In this document: one piece after another, positions 41,453 to 50,207 of the stretch | Numbering within the stretch: the first letter of the stretch is position 1 | Layout: every line of letters starts with the position of its first letter | Assembly (NCBI RefSeq): GCF_018613415.1 | Contig: NZ_JAGGQG010000014.1 | Span: 248,001-312,000, forward strand | Direction: 5' to 3' | DNA length: 64,000 bases | DNA from: Bacillus sp. ISL-18 | Lineage (GTDB): Bacteria > Bacillota > Bacilli > Bacillales > Cytobacillaceae | Notes under the pieces: generated by a model | What the model was told of the DNA's origin: nothing | What the model saw: only the letters and a program-made list of their open reading frames with translations | Database searches by the model: none | Made by a program: the position numbers and the translations under genes

Positions 41453-41487
41453 TGCACATTTGTTACCGTGAAAATCATGCACAAATG
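41453..41487. promoter_or_regulatory. Candidate operator between divergent XRE regulator and 41593 gene
   Basis: TGCACATTTGT (41453-41463) and TGCACAAATG (41478-41487): a direct TGCACA repeat with 25-bp period and an inverted CATTTGT / ACAAATG pair. Confidence 0.4.
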
Positions 41488-41592
41488 GGGAAATCTTGTG
41501 TTTTTTGGAGGCTGCTAAACAGGAGTTGCTGTTATTATTGTCGAATAATAAAAATTGATTGTAAATTATTGTCATAACTGGAGGTTTTGTGT

Positions 41593-42015
41593 TTGGATAA
41601 CATTACGATATTGATGTTTATTGGAGAAATGATTAGCAGTCAGGAAATACGAATTACGAGAAAACCAAGCCTTTACGATGCTTTCTTATTATCAGACGAG
41701 TCATTCCCAGCTACCCCGCCATCATTGAGCGAATCCTATCAGTCCATCCCCCTAGTGCAACAGGCAAGCCTTTTAATCCATATTCAAAATTACCAAATTG
41801 TACTCTCCTATCAACAAAGTTCCTTGCAGATAACCAAAACGGGTGAAATTCTTTCGGAAGAAGAAGTTTTAGAGGTGTTTACCAACTTTATTGTCAGGGT
41901 AGCAGACAAAGTTAGCTATTTAAGCACCTCGCCTTACCGCAAAAAACGGTCACAAAGAAAGAAAAAACAACGCATCCTCGCCGTAGAAAAGAAGCTAGAG
42001 GTAAGCCGCAATTAG
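41593..42015 (+). CDS. Hypothetical protein divergent from the XRE regulator
   Basis: 140 aa from TTG 41593 (GGAGG 8 nt upstream). N-terminal half is mixed alpha/beta in character without membrane segments, C-terminus is very basic (YRKKRSQRKKKQR). No family recognised. A GGTGCCTGTCACC element begins two bases after the stop. Confidence 0.65.
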   Translation: MDNITILMFIGEMISSQEIRITRKPSLYDAFLLSDESFPATPPSLSESYQSIPLVQQASLLIHIQNYQIVLSYQQSSLQITKTGEILSEEEVLEVFTNFIVRVADKVSYLSTSPYRKKRSQRKKKQRILAVEKKLEVSRN

Positions 42016-42016
42016 T

Positions 42017-42029
42017 GGTGCCTGTCACC
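42017..42029 (+). repeat. GGTGCCTGTCACC element
   Basis: Exact 13-mer, followed by a TATTAACAC segment that is also found in the 43523 copy as ACTAACACC. Confidence 0.85.
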
Positions 42030-42224
42030 ATAAATGATATTAACACTATATCAATCTATGATAGTAGAATAATTAGCCAGGTTGTCCAAAAACTGACACT
42101 GTTATGCCACAGAAAAGACACTTTCTCATTAAATAAGACAAAATGTGATACACTTTTATTGTGTTTGTAACAAAACTGTTACATTAGTCTGGTATAAATA
42201 TAGTTAATAAGGAGGGAGAAAAGT

Positions 42225-43409
42225 ATGCAAACGACAAGAAAGCGTATAATTCTCGTGTTACTTACAACTATGTTATGTGTATCGGGATCAATGGTTACAT
42301 ATGCACAAACAAACACTGAGGCACTACATAATGCTCAAGCTCAACTCGAGCAAAAGCAACAAGTAGTAGAGCAAAAAGTACAAGAACAACAAGCGGTTAA
42401 TAAAGATATAGAAAATATTCAAAATGAGTTAAAATCCATTTCCGATGAGATTGCCAAAAACAGAGATGAAATGGCAGCTACACAGGAAAAAATCGATGCA
42501 ACGAATAAGTTAATTGAAGAGAAAAAAGAAGAAATCGTTGCGATCGAGGATAAAATGTTGGCCCGGCAAGAAGTAATGAAAAAGCGGGCAGTAGCGATGC
42601 AGCAAAACAGTAACGTTAATTTAATTATTAACCTATTCTTTGAATCTGACAGTATTACAGAGTTCATCCAGCGTGCTAGTGCTGCATCCGAACTAATTGA
42701 TGCAGATAAAGATATTTTGACGGCGCAACAAGAGGACCTGAAGCAGATTGAGAAAGATAAAGCAGTAATTGATCAGCAAGAGCAAGTGTTAGAAGAGGAT
42801 CAGAAAGCGCTTGCAGATCAGCAGGCTGCGCTTGACCAAAATATGCAAAAAAGACAACAAACTTTAACCGCGATGCAACAGAAATATGCACAAGTTTCTC
42901 AACAAGTGGCAATGGCTCAGCAAGAGAAAGCTGGGATTGAGTCACAAATGAATAACCTTCAAGCAGCCATCCAAAGGGAACAGGCAGAAGCGAAGGCTCG
43001 TGCGGCCGCAGCGGCAGCCGCAGCAAAAGCTCGAGCAGCTACAGCTAGACCGATAGCTGTACCAGTAGCAAATAAAACAGCTTCACAAGGTAACAAAACT
43101 TCACAAGCTGCTGCACAAGGTAAAGAAATGTATGTAACAGCAACGGCGTATACGGCCGAATGTGCTGGATGCTCCGGAATTACAACTATGGGTCACAATG
43201 TTCGGGCAAATCCAAATATGAAAATAATTGCCGTAGACCCAAGAATTATTCCGCTTGGAAGCAGAGTTTGGGTAGAGGGCTATGGTGTAGCGATTGCTGG
43301 TGACACAGGCGGTGCCATTAAGGGCCACAGAATCGATGTATTAATGCCAAATAAAGCAGCAGCCCTTGCTTTTGGAAGAAAAACCGTAAAACTTGTCATC
43401 TTAAATTAG
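42225..43409 (+). CDS. Secreted coiled-coil protein with 3D domain (cell wall hydrolase)
   Basis: 394 aa. Signal peptide cleaved near VTYAQT (residue 28), a long CwlO/PcsB-type coiled coil (about 30-255), an Ala-rich linker (ARAAAAAAAAKARAATA) and a C-terminal 3D domain (about 300-394) with the three conserved Asp residues in VDPRIIPLG, GDTGGAIKG and RIDVLM. 3D domains are lytic-transglycosylase-like, so peptidoglycan turnover is the likely role. AGGAGGG upstream of the ATG. Confidence 0.9.
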   Translation: MQTTRKRIILVLLTTMLCVSGSMVTYAQTNTEALHNAQAQLEQKQQVVEQKVQEQQAVNKDIENIQNELKSISDEIAKNRDEMAATQEKIDATNKLIEEKKEEIVAIEDKMLARQEVMKKRAVAMQQNSNVNLIINLFFESDSITEFIQRASAASELIDADKDILTAQQEDLKQIEKDKAVIDQQEQVLEEDQKALADQQAALDQNMQKRQQTLTAMQQKYAQVSQQVAMAQQEKAGIESQMNNLQAAIQREQAEAKARAAAAAAAAKARAATARPIAVPVANKTASQGNKTSQAAAQGKEMYVTATAYTAECAGCSGITTMGHNVRANPNMKIIAVDPRIIPLGSRVWVEGYGVAIAGDTGGAIKGHRIDVLMPNKAAALAFGRKTVKLVILN

Positions 43410-43473
43410 ATGCCATTTAAGCGGGACTACTAGAATTAAATTAACTAAAGCTTAATAGTTCTTAACATTACAA

Positions 43474-43512
43474 GAGACCTAACCAATAAAACGGTTAGGT
43501 CTCTTTTTTTTG
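43474..43512 (+). terminator. Terminator after the 3D protein gene
   Basis: AGAGACCTAACC / GGTTAGGTCTCT followed by TTTTTTT. Confidence 0.9.
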
Positions 43513-43522
43513 ATGCCTTTTT

Positions 43523-43535
43523 GGTGCCTGTCACC
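43523..43535 (+). repeat. GGTGCCTGTCACC element
   Basis: Exact 13-mer between the 3D protein terminator and the GerP-like gene. Confidence 0.85.
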
Positions 43536-43567
43536 ATTTGTAGTACTAACACCATAATAATGGTGAT

Positions 43568-43786
43568 TTAGTTTTCCTCACTGTTACTATCCTTAGGAAG
43601 CGTAGTTTGATTCCCTTTATTGATACTTTTAGAAATGATCGTGCCGTTATCCCCAATATTAATCGTACTGCCAATAATGGTTGAATTAGCGGTATGACTA
43701 TTTTGATAAGTCGGTCCATAATTAATGTTGGCATTATTCGAAAGGCTGTCCACAATAAAGTTTGTGATATTGATGAAGAATTTCAT
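43568..43786 (-). CDS. GerPA/GerPF-family spore germination protein
   Basis: 72 aa with the GerP-type core (NINYGPTYQNSHTANSTIIG, STINIGDNG), a family of inner-coat proteins that let germinants pass. A single gene, not part of a gerP operon. ATG 43786 has GGACGGTG upstream; GTG 43798 is an alternative. Confidence 0.75.
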   Translation of the reverse strand: MKFFINITNFIVDSLSNNANINYGPTYQNSHTANSTIIGSTINIGDNGTIISKSINKGNQTTLPKDSNSEEN

Positions 43787-44167
43787 TTTTGTAATCACCG
43801 TCCTAATTCATCCTATTGTGTACGATCAAGAATGATTGTCCAAAGACCTACTATTTTCGAAAGAGGCTGAACTATATAGAAGAAGGCTCTTTTCGTAAAC
43901 CATATTTTTGAATAGTTTAAAGATGTTCTCATATAGCTTAGAATGTAAACCTTAACTTTCCGTTAGGGTTTTTTCGTTTTTTTCATAAATATCGGTCGTT
44001 TTTGCTCACGGAATATAGATATCATTGTGTTTTGAAAAATAAACGGCAAAATTCCGTTTGAATTAGGAAATACCAATATTTCCTTAATAACAAAGGCTTT
44101 CTGCTTTCCATAAAAAAAGTCCTTGCATTAGACATATAAACAAGGTTACTATTATGGTAGTAACCAA
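43787..44167. other. Gene-free stretch before the nucleoside module
   Basis: AT-rich. Holds an isolated hairpin with T run (AACCTTAAC / GTTAGGGTT, about 43950-43976) and, at its right end, the promoter/operator of the MFS gene. No gene seen. Confidence 0.6.
44144..44165 (+). promoter_or_regulatory. Operator GGTTACTA-N6-TAGTAACC at the MFS gene
   Basis: Perfect 8-bp inverted repeat with 6-nt spacer, ending 2 nt before the annotated ATG. A TTGCAT -35 (44123-44128) and TACTAT -10 (44147-44152) place it on the promoter, so binding should repress. The same element in weaker form precedes nupC. Confidence 0.8.
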
Positions 44168-45367
44168 ATGAGTGCGTCACTGAAAGGCAGGTTAGATCTG
44201 TTGAATTTTAGAGTATATATTTTAGCTATTGTGTCTTTTGTAGTAGGGATGGCTGAATTAATTGTCGGCGGTATTTTAGATATTGTTTCAAGCGGATTAG
44301 GCGTTTCCGTGAGTAAAGCTGGTGAACTAATCACCATCTATTCACTTGTTTTTGCCATTTCATCACCTGTCCTGTTAACGCTAACCGCAAAGGTCGAGAG
44401 GAAACGATTAGCGCTTATCACACTAAGCCTGTTTTTGGTGGGAAATCTTGTGGCCTTTTTAAGTCCCAACTTTCTTGTCCTTTTCCTATCAAGAATGATC
44501 TCGGCTGCGAGTGGATCGTTATTAGTAGTCCTATGTGTAACGATTGGTTCTAGTATGGTAAAAGAAGAATTTCGTGCCCGAGCGATTGGGGTTATTTTTA
44601 TGGGAATCAGCGGTTCTTTAGTATTAGGAGTACCAGCGGGACTTATCGTAGGGAATCACTTTGGCTGGCGTTCACCATTTCTGTTCATTGCAATCCTTAC
44701 ACTTATTTCAATGATGGGGGTTTATTTCTTTCTTGGAAAAATCGAACCCAAACCGGTTATCTCGCTTGGCAAGCAATTAAACACCTTAAAAAATTCAAAG
44801 ATTTTGTTTGCTCAACTAACGTCGGTCTTGTTTTTAACGGGTCATTTAACACTTTATGCGTATCTGACGCCATTTCTAAAAACAACCTTACATCTTGATT
44901 CAACATGGGTAAGTTTCTTTTATTTTATCTTTGGCATTTCTGCTGTCTTTGGCGGGGGACTAGGCGGCTTTATGGCGGATAAGTGGGGGTCAAAGAAAAG
45001 TATTTTGACGATTGTGGTGACCTTTTGCCTTGTGATGTTCGTCCTGCCAAAAGTAACTTTTTCTATCATCCTGTTTGTCATCGTGATGATGGTGTGGAGT
45101 ATGTTAAGCTGGGCGATTACACCTGCGCAGCAAAACTATTTAATTGAGACCTCACCAGAGACATCTGATATTCAACAAAGTTTAAATAATTCAGCTTTAC
45201 ATGTGGGAATTGCGTTAGGATCCGTGATTGGCGGAATGGTGATCAATCAGTATTCCGTTTTATATAACGCCTCTATTGGCGGGATTTTTGTCTTCATCGC
45301 CTTACTATGCGCCATTTTTTCGATTACACGGGGAAATGTGAGAAGTAGAGAGGCAAAACAAATTTAA
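44168..45367 (+). CDS. MFS transporter, probable nucleoside/purine exporter
   Basis: 399 aa, twelve hydrophobic segments, MFS of the DHA1/AraJ-NepI type. ATG 44168 directly abuts the operator and has no ribosome site; TTG 44201 (AGGCAGG upstream) is a plausible alternative. A purine nucleoside phosphorylase follows at once, so the substrate is probably a nucleoside or base; that is inference. The stop overlaps the ribosome site of a 13-codon leader peptide. Confidence 0.82.
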   Translation: MSASLKGRLDLLNFRVYILAIVSFVVGMAELIVGGILDIVSSGLGVSVSKAGELITIYSLVFAISSPVLLTLTAKVERKRLALITLSLFLVGNLVAFLSPNFLVLFLSRMISAASGSLLVVLCVTIGSSMVKEEFRARAIGVIFMGISGSLVLGVPAGLIVGNHFGWRSPFLFIAILTLISMMGVYFFLGKIEPKPVISLGKQLNTLKNSKILFAQLTSVLFLTGHLTLYAYLTPFLKTTLHLDSTWVSFFYFIFGISAVFGGGLGGFMADKWGSKKSILTIVVTFCLVMFVLPKVTFSIILFVIVMMVWSMLSWAITPAQQNYLIETSPETSDIQQSLNNSALHVGIALGSVIGGMVINQYSVLYNASIGGIFVFIALLCAIFSITRGNVRSREAKQI

Positions 45368-45377
45368 AGGAGGTGAA

Positions 45378-45411
45378 CATGATTACAGGTGATACGATCT
45401 CTGTAATCATG
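45378..45411 (+). other. Perfect 11-bp inverted repeat in the deoD leader
   Basis: CATGATTACAG (45378-45388) and CTGTAATCATG (45401-45411) with a 12-nt loop, between the ribosome site AAAGGAGGTG (45366-45375) and the deoD ATG at 45417. No T run, so not a terminator. Confidence 0.85.
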
Positions 45412-45420
45412 ATCAAATGA
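45379..45420 (+). CDS. Putative 13-aa leader peptide coupled to deoD
   Basis: ATG 45379 lies 5 nt behind GGAGG; it encodes MITGDTISVIMIK and stops at TGA 45418-45420, overlapping the deoD ATG as ATGA. deoD has no ribosome site of its own, so this frame probably carries ribosomes to it, unless the hairpin brings the distant site close. Expression not proven. Confidence 0.55.
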   Translation: MITGDTISVIMIK

Positions 45421-46121
45421 GTGTTCATATTAATGCAAAACAAGGTGAAATTGCCGAAAATATTCTACTGCCTGGAGATCCATTAAGGGCGAAGTATATC
45501 GCTGAGACTTTTTTAGAAGAGGTCCATTGCTACAATGAGGTTCGCGGTATGCTTGGATTTACAGGAATGTATAAGGGAAAACGAGTTTCCGTTCAAGGAA
45601 CAGGGATGGGGATCCCTTCCATTTCGATTTATGTAAATGAATTAATCCGCGATTATGGGGTGAAAAACTTAATTCGGGTTGGTTCCTGTGGCGCCATTCA
45701 AAAGGATATTCATGTCCGAGATGTCATTCTTGCCATGACTTCCTCTACGGATTCAAGTATCAATCGTCAAAATTTCCCCGGGATTGATTATGCACCATGT
45801 GCAGATTTTAAAATGTTAACCAAAGCTTTTGAAAATGGGACTCAAAGGGGCATGGACATTAAGGCAGGCAACGTGTTATCGGCTGACCTGTTTTACCGTG
45901 ACAGCATGGAGATCGTCAAGAAGTTGGGAGATTACGGGGTATTGGCTGTGGAGATGGAAACAACCGCTTTGTACACATTAGCGGCCAAGTATGGCGTTTC
46001 CGCTCTTTCTATTCTCACTGTCAGTGATCATATTTTTACCGGGGAAGATACCACAGCGGAAGAGCGGCAAACCACCTTTAATGATATGGTCGTTATTGCT
46101 CTAGAAACGCTAACTAAATAA
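45417..46121 (+). CDS. deoD: Purine nucleoside phosphorylase DeoD
   Basis: 234-aa enzyme splitting purine (deoxy)nucleosides to base and sugar 1-phosphate. Family motifs LLPGDPLRAKYIAETFLEEV, GTGMGIPSISIYVNELI, RVGSCGAIQKD, VEMETTALYTLAAK and SDHIFTGEDTTAEER are intact. The start matches B. subtilis DeoD (MSVHI). Preceded by the MFS gene and the coupled leader peptide. Confidence 0.96.
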   Translation: MSVHINAKQGEIAENILLPGDPLRAKYIAETFLEEVHCYNEVRGMLGFTGMYKGKRVSVQGTGMGIPSISIYVNELIRDYGVKNLIRVGSCGAIQKDIHVRDVILAMTSSTDSSINRQNFPGIDYAPCADFKMLTKAFENGTQRGMDIKAGNVLSADLFYRDSMEIVKKLGDYGVLAVEMETTALYTLAAKYGVSALSILTVSDHIFTGEDTTAEERQTTFNDMVVIALETLTK

Positions 46122-46152
46122 AAGGCAGGGGAACTCCCCTTTGCCTTTTATT
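46119..46152. terminator. Bidirectional terminator between deoD and the TrmB-type gene
   Basis: AAAAGGCA-GGGG / CCCC-TTGCCTTTT, followed by ATT. Confidence 0.75.
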
Positions 46153-46915
46153 AATAGCGAAGCCGTAACAGTAGATGTTTAAATTCTTCATCATTCATTA
46201 ACTGATCTTCATACTTTTTTGTTACTTTTGTTAACACGACATCATGGTAGAAAAACTCGACAAAAAACTTCACAAATGGCTTTGATTTTGTCAGCATCGC
46301 CTGCCATGCATCGTTTTCAACACCGGCAAACAAAATCGTCTCTTCATCAATAATGATGAGGCGGTTTTTCTCTAATCTGCGGTGTTCTTCATTAGGCGAC
46401 AGGATAAGCAGGGAGGATAAGGCTGATGCTTGGACATCCCCAACAACAAGGGCCTCGACTTTTACGCCGGATTGTTCTTTTTCGATTAAAATAGGCAAAA
46501 ATGCTTGGAAGTCTTCTTTCCAAACGGAAATTTGAATCGAGTGCTTCGCTTCTTGAAGAAGCTGTTTACATTGGAGTTGAATGGAAGAATCCACCTTTAG
46601 ACTCCAGACGCGATCATCCGAGCGATTGTTTTGATAGGTATTATTTTTCAATTGGCTTATATTTTCTTCAAATTCTTTGGTTAATTTTTCAATAACAAGA
46701 TTTAAAGGCAGAGCGGTATAGAGTTTCTTCTTTTCGGAAACAGAGTCTAATACGAGACCTTTTTCAACCATCCGCGTCAGCACTTCATAAATCTTTGCCT
46801 TGGGAACGCCGGAATATTTAACGATGAGTGTGGCATCCAACGGCTCACTCGAAGACGCCAGAACTTCATATACCTGGCTTTCATATTGAGAAAATCCAAA
46901 CTTTCTAAGCATCAT
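46151..46915 (-). CDS. TrmB-family transcriptional regulator
   Basis: 254 aa. N-terminal winged helix (LRKFGFSQYESQVYEVLASS, VPKAKIYEVLTRMVEKGLV) and a C-terminal domain of the phospholipase D-like/TrmB sensing type (about 110-230). TrmB proteins usually sense sugars. It sits between deoD and nupC, and the inverted-repeat operators before the MFS and nupC genes are probably its targets; ribose or deoxyribose phosphate would be a natural ligand (inference). Confidence 0.85.
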   Translation of the reverse strand: MMLRKFGFSQYESQVYEVLASSSEPLDATLIVKYSGVPKAKIYEVLTRMVEKGLVLDSVSEKKKLYTALPLNLVIEKLTKEFEENISQLKNNTYQNNRSDDRVWSLKVDSSIQLQCKQLLQEAKHSIQISVWKEDFQAFLPILIEKEQSGVKVEALVVGDVQASALSSLLILSPNEEHRRLEKNRLIIIDEETILFAGVENDAWQAMLTKSKPFVKFFVEFFYHDVVLTKVTKKYEDQLMNDEEFKHLLLRLRY

Positions 46916-47004
46916 TCTGACCTCTTTTTAAAAAATTGGAAACACTAAAGTAATCATAGGGGATAAAACGACTGTTGTAAAATATTTCTTATGATTAATC
47001 CGCC

Positions 47005-47037
47005 TTTACAAGGTTGGTTACTACTTGTATAGTAATA
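47005..47037 (+). promoter_or_regulatory. Promoter and operator of nupC
   Basis: TTTACA (47005-47010), 17 nt, TATAGT (47028-47033). GGTTACTA-N6-TAGTAATA (47016-47037) matches the MFS-gene operator in 14 of 16 arm positions and covers the -10. Confidence 0.75.
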
Positions 47038-47111
47038 AATCGTTGTTAAAAAATTTTCCGTCTAATTGTAAGCGAATTCAGAAAAGAAAGACAGTATGGA
47101 GGAACTTAACT

Positions 47112-48293
47112 ATGAAGTACATCATTGCCATTATTGGATTAGTAGTCGTTTTTGGACTAGCGTATCTGGCCAGCAATAATCGGAACCAGATTAAATGGAA
47201 GCCAGTCATCCTTATGATTGTGATTCAAGTGATTTTGGCTGCGTTATTATTAAATACAACCTTTGGTTTGGTTTTGATCAGAGGATTTGCTGAAGTGTTT
47301 AGTAAATTATTAGAGTACGCAGCTAGCGGGATTTCGTTTATATTTGGCGGGCTTGCCAATAAAGGAGAAGCGCCGTTCTTTCTAACGGTATTGCTTCCGA
47401 TTGTGTTCATTTCCGTCTTAATTGGTATTTTTCAGTATTTAAAAATTCTTCCCTTCATTATGAAGGCGATAGGTCTAGCTTTAAGCAAGGTGAACGGGAT
47501 GGGAAAACTGGAATCATATAACGCAGTAGCCTCGGCAATCGTTGGTCAATCGGAAGTGTTTATCACGGTGAAGAAACAACTGGGTCTGCTGCCAGCAAAC
47601 CGTTTATATACGCTGTGTGCCTCGGCCATGTCGACCGTCTCCATGTCCATCGTCGGAGCCTATATGACCATGATTGAACCAAAATATGTGGTCACCGCAC
47701 TGGTCATTAATTTATTCGGCGGGTTCATCGTAACCTCGATCATTAACCCCTACATAGTGAATCCCAGTGAGGATATACTAGTGATCCAAGACGTGGAAAA
47801 ACAAAGCTTCTTTGAAATGCTCGGGGAATATATTATCGATGGCTTTAAGGTAGCCATCATTGTTGGGGCGATGTTAATTGGTTTTGTGGCATTAATGGCT
47901 GGAATTAATGACGTATTTGATCTGATTTTCGGGATATCATTCCAAGAAATTTTAGGATATGTTTTTTCACCGCTTGCCTTTATCATGGGTGTCCCATTTT
48001 CAGAATCAGTCCGGGCTGGAGGAATTATGGCAACCAAGCTGGTCACGAATGAGTTTGTAGCGATGATGGATTTAACGAAAATACAATCTAGCTTTAACCC
48101 AAGGACATTAGGGATTATTTCCGTATTCCTTGTCTCGTTTGCAAACTTCTCTTCAATCGGAATTATTGCCGGGGCCGTAAAAAGCTTACATGAAAAGCAG
48201 GGAAATACAGTCGCTCGTTTTGGCTTAAAATTATTGTATGGCGCCACATTAGTGAGTGTTTTATCAGCTGTGATTGTAAGTATTGTTTTATAG
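47112..48293 (+). CDS. nupC: Concentrative nucleoside transporter NupC
   Basis: 393 aa, CNT family proton- or sodium-coupled nucleoside importer. N-terminal helices, then the conserved NAVASAIVGQSEVFITVKKQ and MSTVSMSIVGAYM regions, C-terminal FANFSSIGIIAGAVKSL. ATG 47112 has GGAGG upstream; the frame from 47025 covers the operator. Importer for the nucleosides that DeoD degrades. Confidence 0.93.
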   Translation: MKYIIAIIGLVVVFGLAYLASNNRNQIKWKPVILMIVIQVILAALLLNTTFGLVLIRGFAEVFSKLLEYAASGISFIFGGLANKGEAPFFLTVLLPIVFISVLIGIFQYLKILPFIMKAIGLALSKVNGMGKLESYNAVASAIVGQSEVFITVKKQLGLLPANRLYTLCASAMSTVSMSIVGAYMTMIEPKYVVTALVINLFGGFIVTSIINPYIVNPSEDILVIQDVEKQSFFEMLGEYIIDGFKVAIIVGAMLIGFVALMAGINDVFDLIFGISFQEILGYVFSPLAFIMGVPFSESVRAGGIMATKLVTNEFVAMMDLTKIQSSFNPRTLGIISVFLVSFANFSSIGIIAGAVKSLHEKQGNTVARFGLKLLYGATLVSVLSAVIVSIVL

Positions 48294-48343
48294 AAAAAGA
48301 AGACCTCCAAAATACGCATGGTATTTAAGAGGTCTTCTTTTTA
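48294..48343 (+). terminator. Terminator after nupC, copy A of a duplicated terminator
   Basis: AAAAAGAAGACCTC pairs with GAGGTCTTCTTTTT around AAAATACGCATGGTATTTAA. The whole 50-bp block recurs with one difference at 52371-52420. Confidence 0.9.
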
Positions 48344-48557
48344 TGAGGACAGGGAAGTTTTTTTGTGGAAATGTGTGATTTCAAAGTTAAATTTTCACAA
48401 AAAATTCACGTTTCTAACTTGTTTATATTAAAAAACTATAATAATGTAATGGTGATAAAATCATCACCTCTCTACAAACAGTGGAGCAATTACTGAAACA
48501 GAGGCTGCTTCGATTTGGACTGGCAGTCAAAAAAATACAAGATTGAGGAGATAAGAA

Positions 48558-49202
48558 GTGAAGAAAACATTGAAAAAGATTTCCAAAGTAATTTTACCAA
48601 CCGTTTTAGGATTATTTTCATTCGCAAGCGTTGCAAGTGCACATGTAACCGTCGTTCCGAACACATCGACAACGGGAGCTTGGGAAACCTATACGGTAAA
48701 AGTTCCAGTCGAAAAAGAAGTAGCAACCACGAAAGTTACCTTAAAAGCACCTGCTGGGGTAGAAATTATGTCGTATCAACCCGTCCCTGGCTGGAACTAT
48801 ACGGCTGATAAGGAAGCAAGTGGCAAGGTAAAATCGATTACATTTGAAGCGACAGGAGCAGGAATTTTACCTGGTCAATTCCAACAGTTTACCTTTGTCG
48901 CTAAAAACCCTGATCAAGCGACCGAGATTGCCTGGGATGCTTATCAGTATTATAAAGACGGCAGTATTGTTGAATGGACAGGAGACGAATCAGCCAAAAC
49001 ACCCCATGCAATCACAGAAATTATCGCAGGAACTGCCACAGATGATCATCATGATGATCAAGCTGCAACAAAAGAGACTAGTAAAAAGGAAGTAGCGAAA
49101 GCAGCTGATACTGCGAAATCTAATTCCCTTCCTCTTATCCTATCGATTTTGTCTGTTATCCTTTCACTAGTGGCACTTGTCGGTGCTTTCCGTAAAAAAT
49201 AA
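48558..49202 (+). CDS. ycnI: YcnI-family copper-binding membrane protein
   Basis: 214 aa. Signal peptide ending SVASA, mature protein begins with His (HVTVVPNTSTTG), the N-terminal His that binds Cu(II) in DUF1775/YcnI. DUF1775 domain to about residue 150, His/Asp-rich linker DDHHDDQ, and one C-terminal membrane anchor (about 190-210) with RKK. GTG start with GGAG upstream. No copper regulator or CopD neighbour, unlike B. subtilis ycnKJI. Confidence 0.9.
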   Translation: MKKTLKKISKVILPTVLGLFSFASVASAHVTVVPNTSTTGAWETYTVKVPVEKEVATTKVTLKAPAGVEIMSYQPVPGWNYTADKEASGKVKSITFEATGAGILPGQFQQFTFVAKNPDQATEIAWDAYQYYKDGSIVEWTGDESAKTPHAITEIIAGTATDDHHDDQAATKETSKKEVAKAADTAKSNSLPLILSILSVILSLVALVGAFRKK

Positions 49203-49208
49203 TGAAAC

Positions 49209-49246
49209 CAAAAAGACCTGTTTTTTCGTGAACAGGTCTTTTTTTC
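49209..49246. terminator. Terminator after ycnI
   Basis: AAAAAGACCTGTT / AACAGGTCTTTTTTT. Confidence 0.88.
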
Positions 49247-49280
49247 GTTTAATCTTGTTTTGGAGTATGGAAATAAAGGC

Positions 49281-50195
49281 CTATTCAATTTTAATGCCTA
49301 CATCAAATACATAGGGCTGCTGTGGAGCAGTAATTTTTGAAAGCTGGTCAATTTTTAATACGGGAATGGTCTCCCCATTGAATTGTGTTTTCTCAATTTT
49401 CCCTGTTACTTGAACCCATTTATCCTTCGGCAATGTGGCTACCTCTCCTTTTGCCATCATTCCATATACCGAGGCATCGGCAACACAACATGTGATTCCA
49501 AAGCGAGCCACAATAATCTGGTTTTGCATAAATTCTTTTTCCCGATAGACAAATCCTTTTGTGGTTACCGTTTTTCCAATCATGGCATTTAAATTATCTT
49601 GAATAATGTTCATGATGTTTACGTATTGGTTATCGTCAATAGTAATACGATCAGCCTTTACAAGTTTATTCTTCAATTCATTATATTCTGTTTGAGTTAA
49701 AGGCTCAGGCTGGTTATCAAGTACACTTTGCGTGTTCGTGGATGGATTCGATTTGTTGGTAGTAGGTTTTGATGGTAAATTCGAACTGTTATTTTGTTTA
49801 GGGGGTTGAGAGCTGGCTCCCAATTTAATCGTTCTGTTCATTGCAACCGAGCTGCCCAGCACATTGTTTGAAAAAAGAAAGCCAGTGGTTATAGGAATAA
49901 TAAACAATAAATAAAGAAACACACTTTTCCCGAAAGAGGAAGGATAAGTATGATCCCCGTCACAATCACATTGATACGAATGATCCTTCCCTGATGTTCC
50001 TCTTATAATGAGAAGAACGCCAAGAATCAGACAAATAAAGAGAGTAAAGTAAATAAATCGAATCATTTTTGGTGCAATTAATAGGGAAATATTATTCGTT
50101 AGCAGTAATTTAAATAACAGCAGCATAAATCCTATTAAAATAATTCCCCTGATAAGATGATGAAAAGAAACATCTTGGACTTTATTTGGCCTCAT
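49281..50195 (-). CDS. TIGR03943 family membrane protein (YcgQ-like)
   Basis: 304 aa: four hydrophobic segments in the first 120 residues with a Cys/His/Asp motif YQCDCDGDHTY on the loop, a Ser/Asn/Pro linker, and a C-terminal soluble domain with FGITCCVADASVYG. The family is normally paired with the permease encoded upstream and linked to zinc limitation; the Zur boxes here agree. Biochemical role unknown. Confidence 0.83.
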   Translation of the reverse strand: MRPNKVQDVSFHHLIRGIILIGFMLLLFKLLLTNNISLLIAPKMIRFIYFTLFICLILGVLLIIRGTSGKDHSYQCDCDGDHTYPSSFGKSVFLYLLFIIPITTGFLFSNNVLGSSVAMNRTIKLGASSQPPKQNNSSNLPSKPTTNKSNPSTNTQSVLDNQPEPLTQTEYNELKNKLVKADRITIDDNQYVNIMNIIQDNLNAMIGKTVTTKGFVYREKEFMQNQIIVARFGITCCVADASVYGMMAKGEVATLPKDKWVQVTGKIEKTQFNGETIPVLKIDQLSKITAPQQPYVFDVGIKIE

Positions 50196-50207
50196 CTTTC
50201 GACACCC

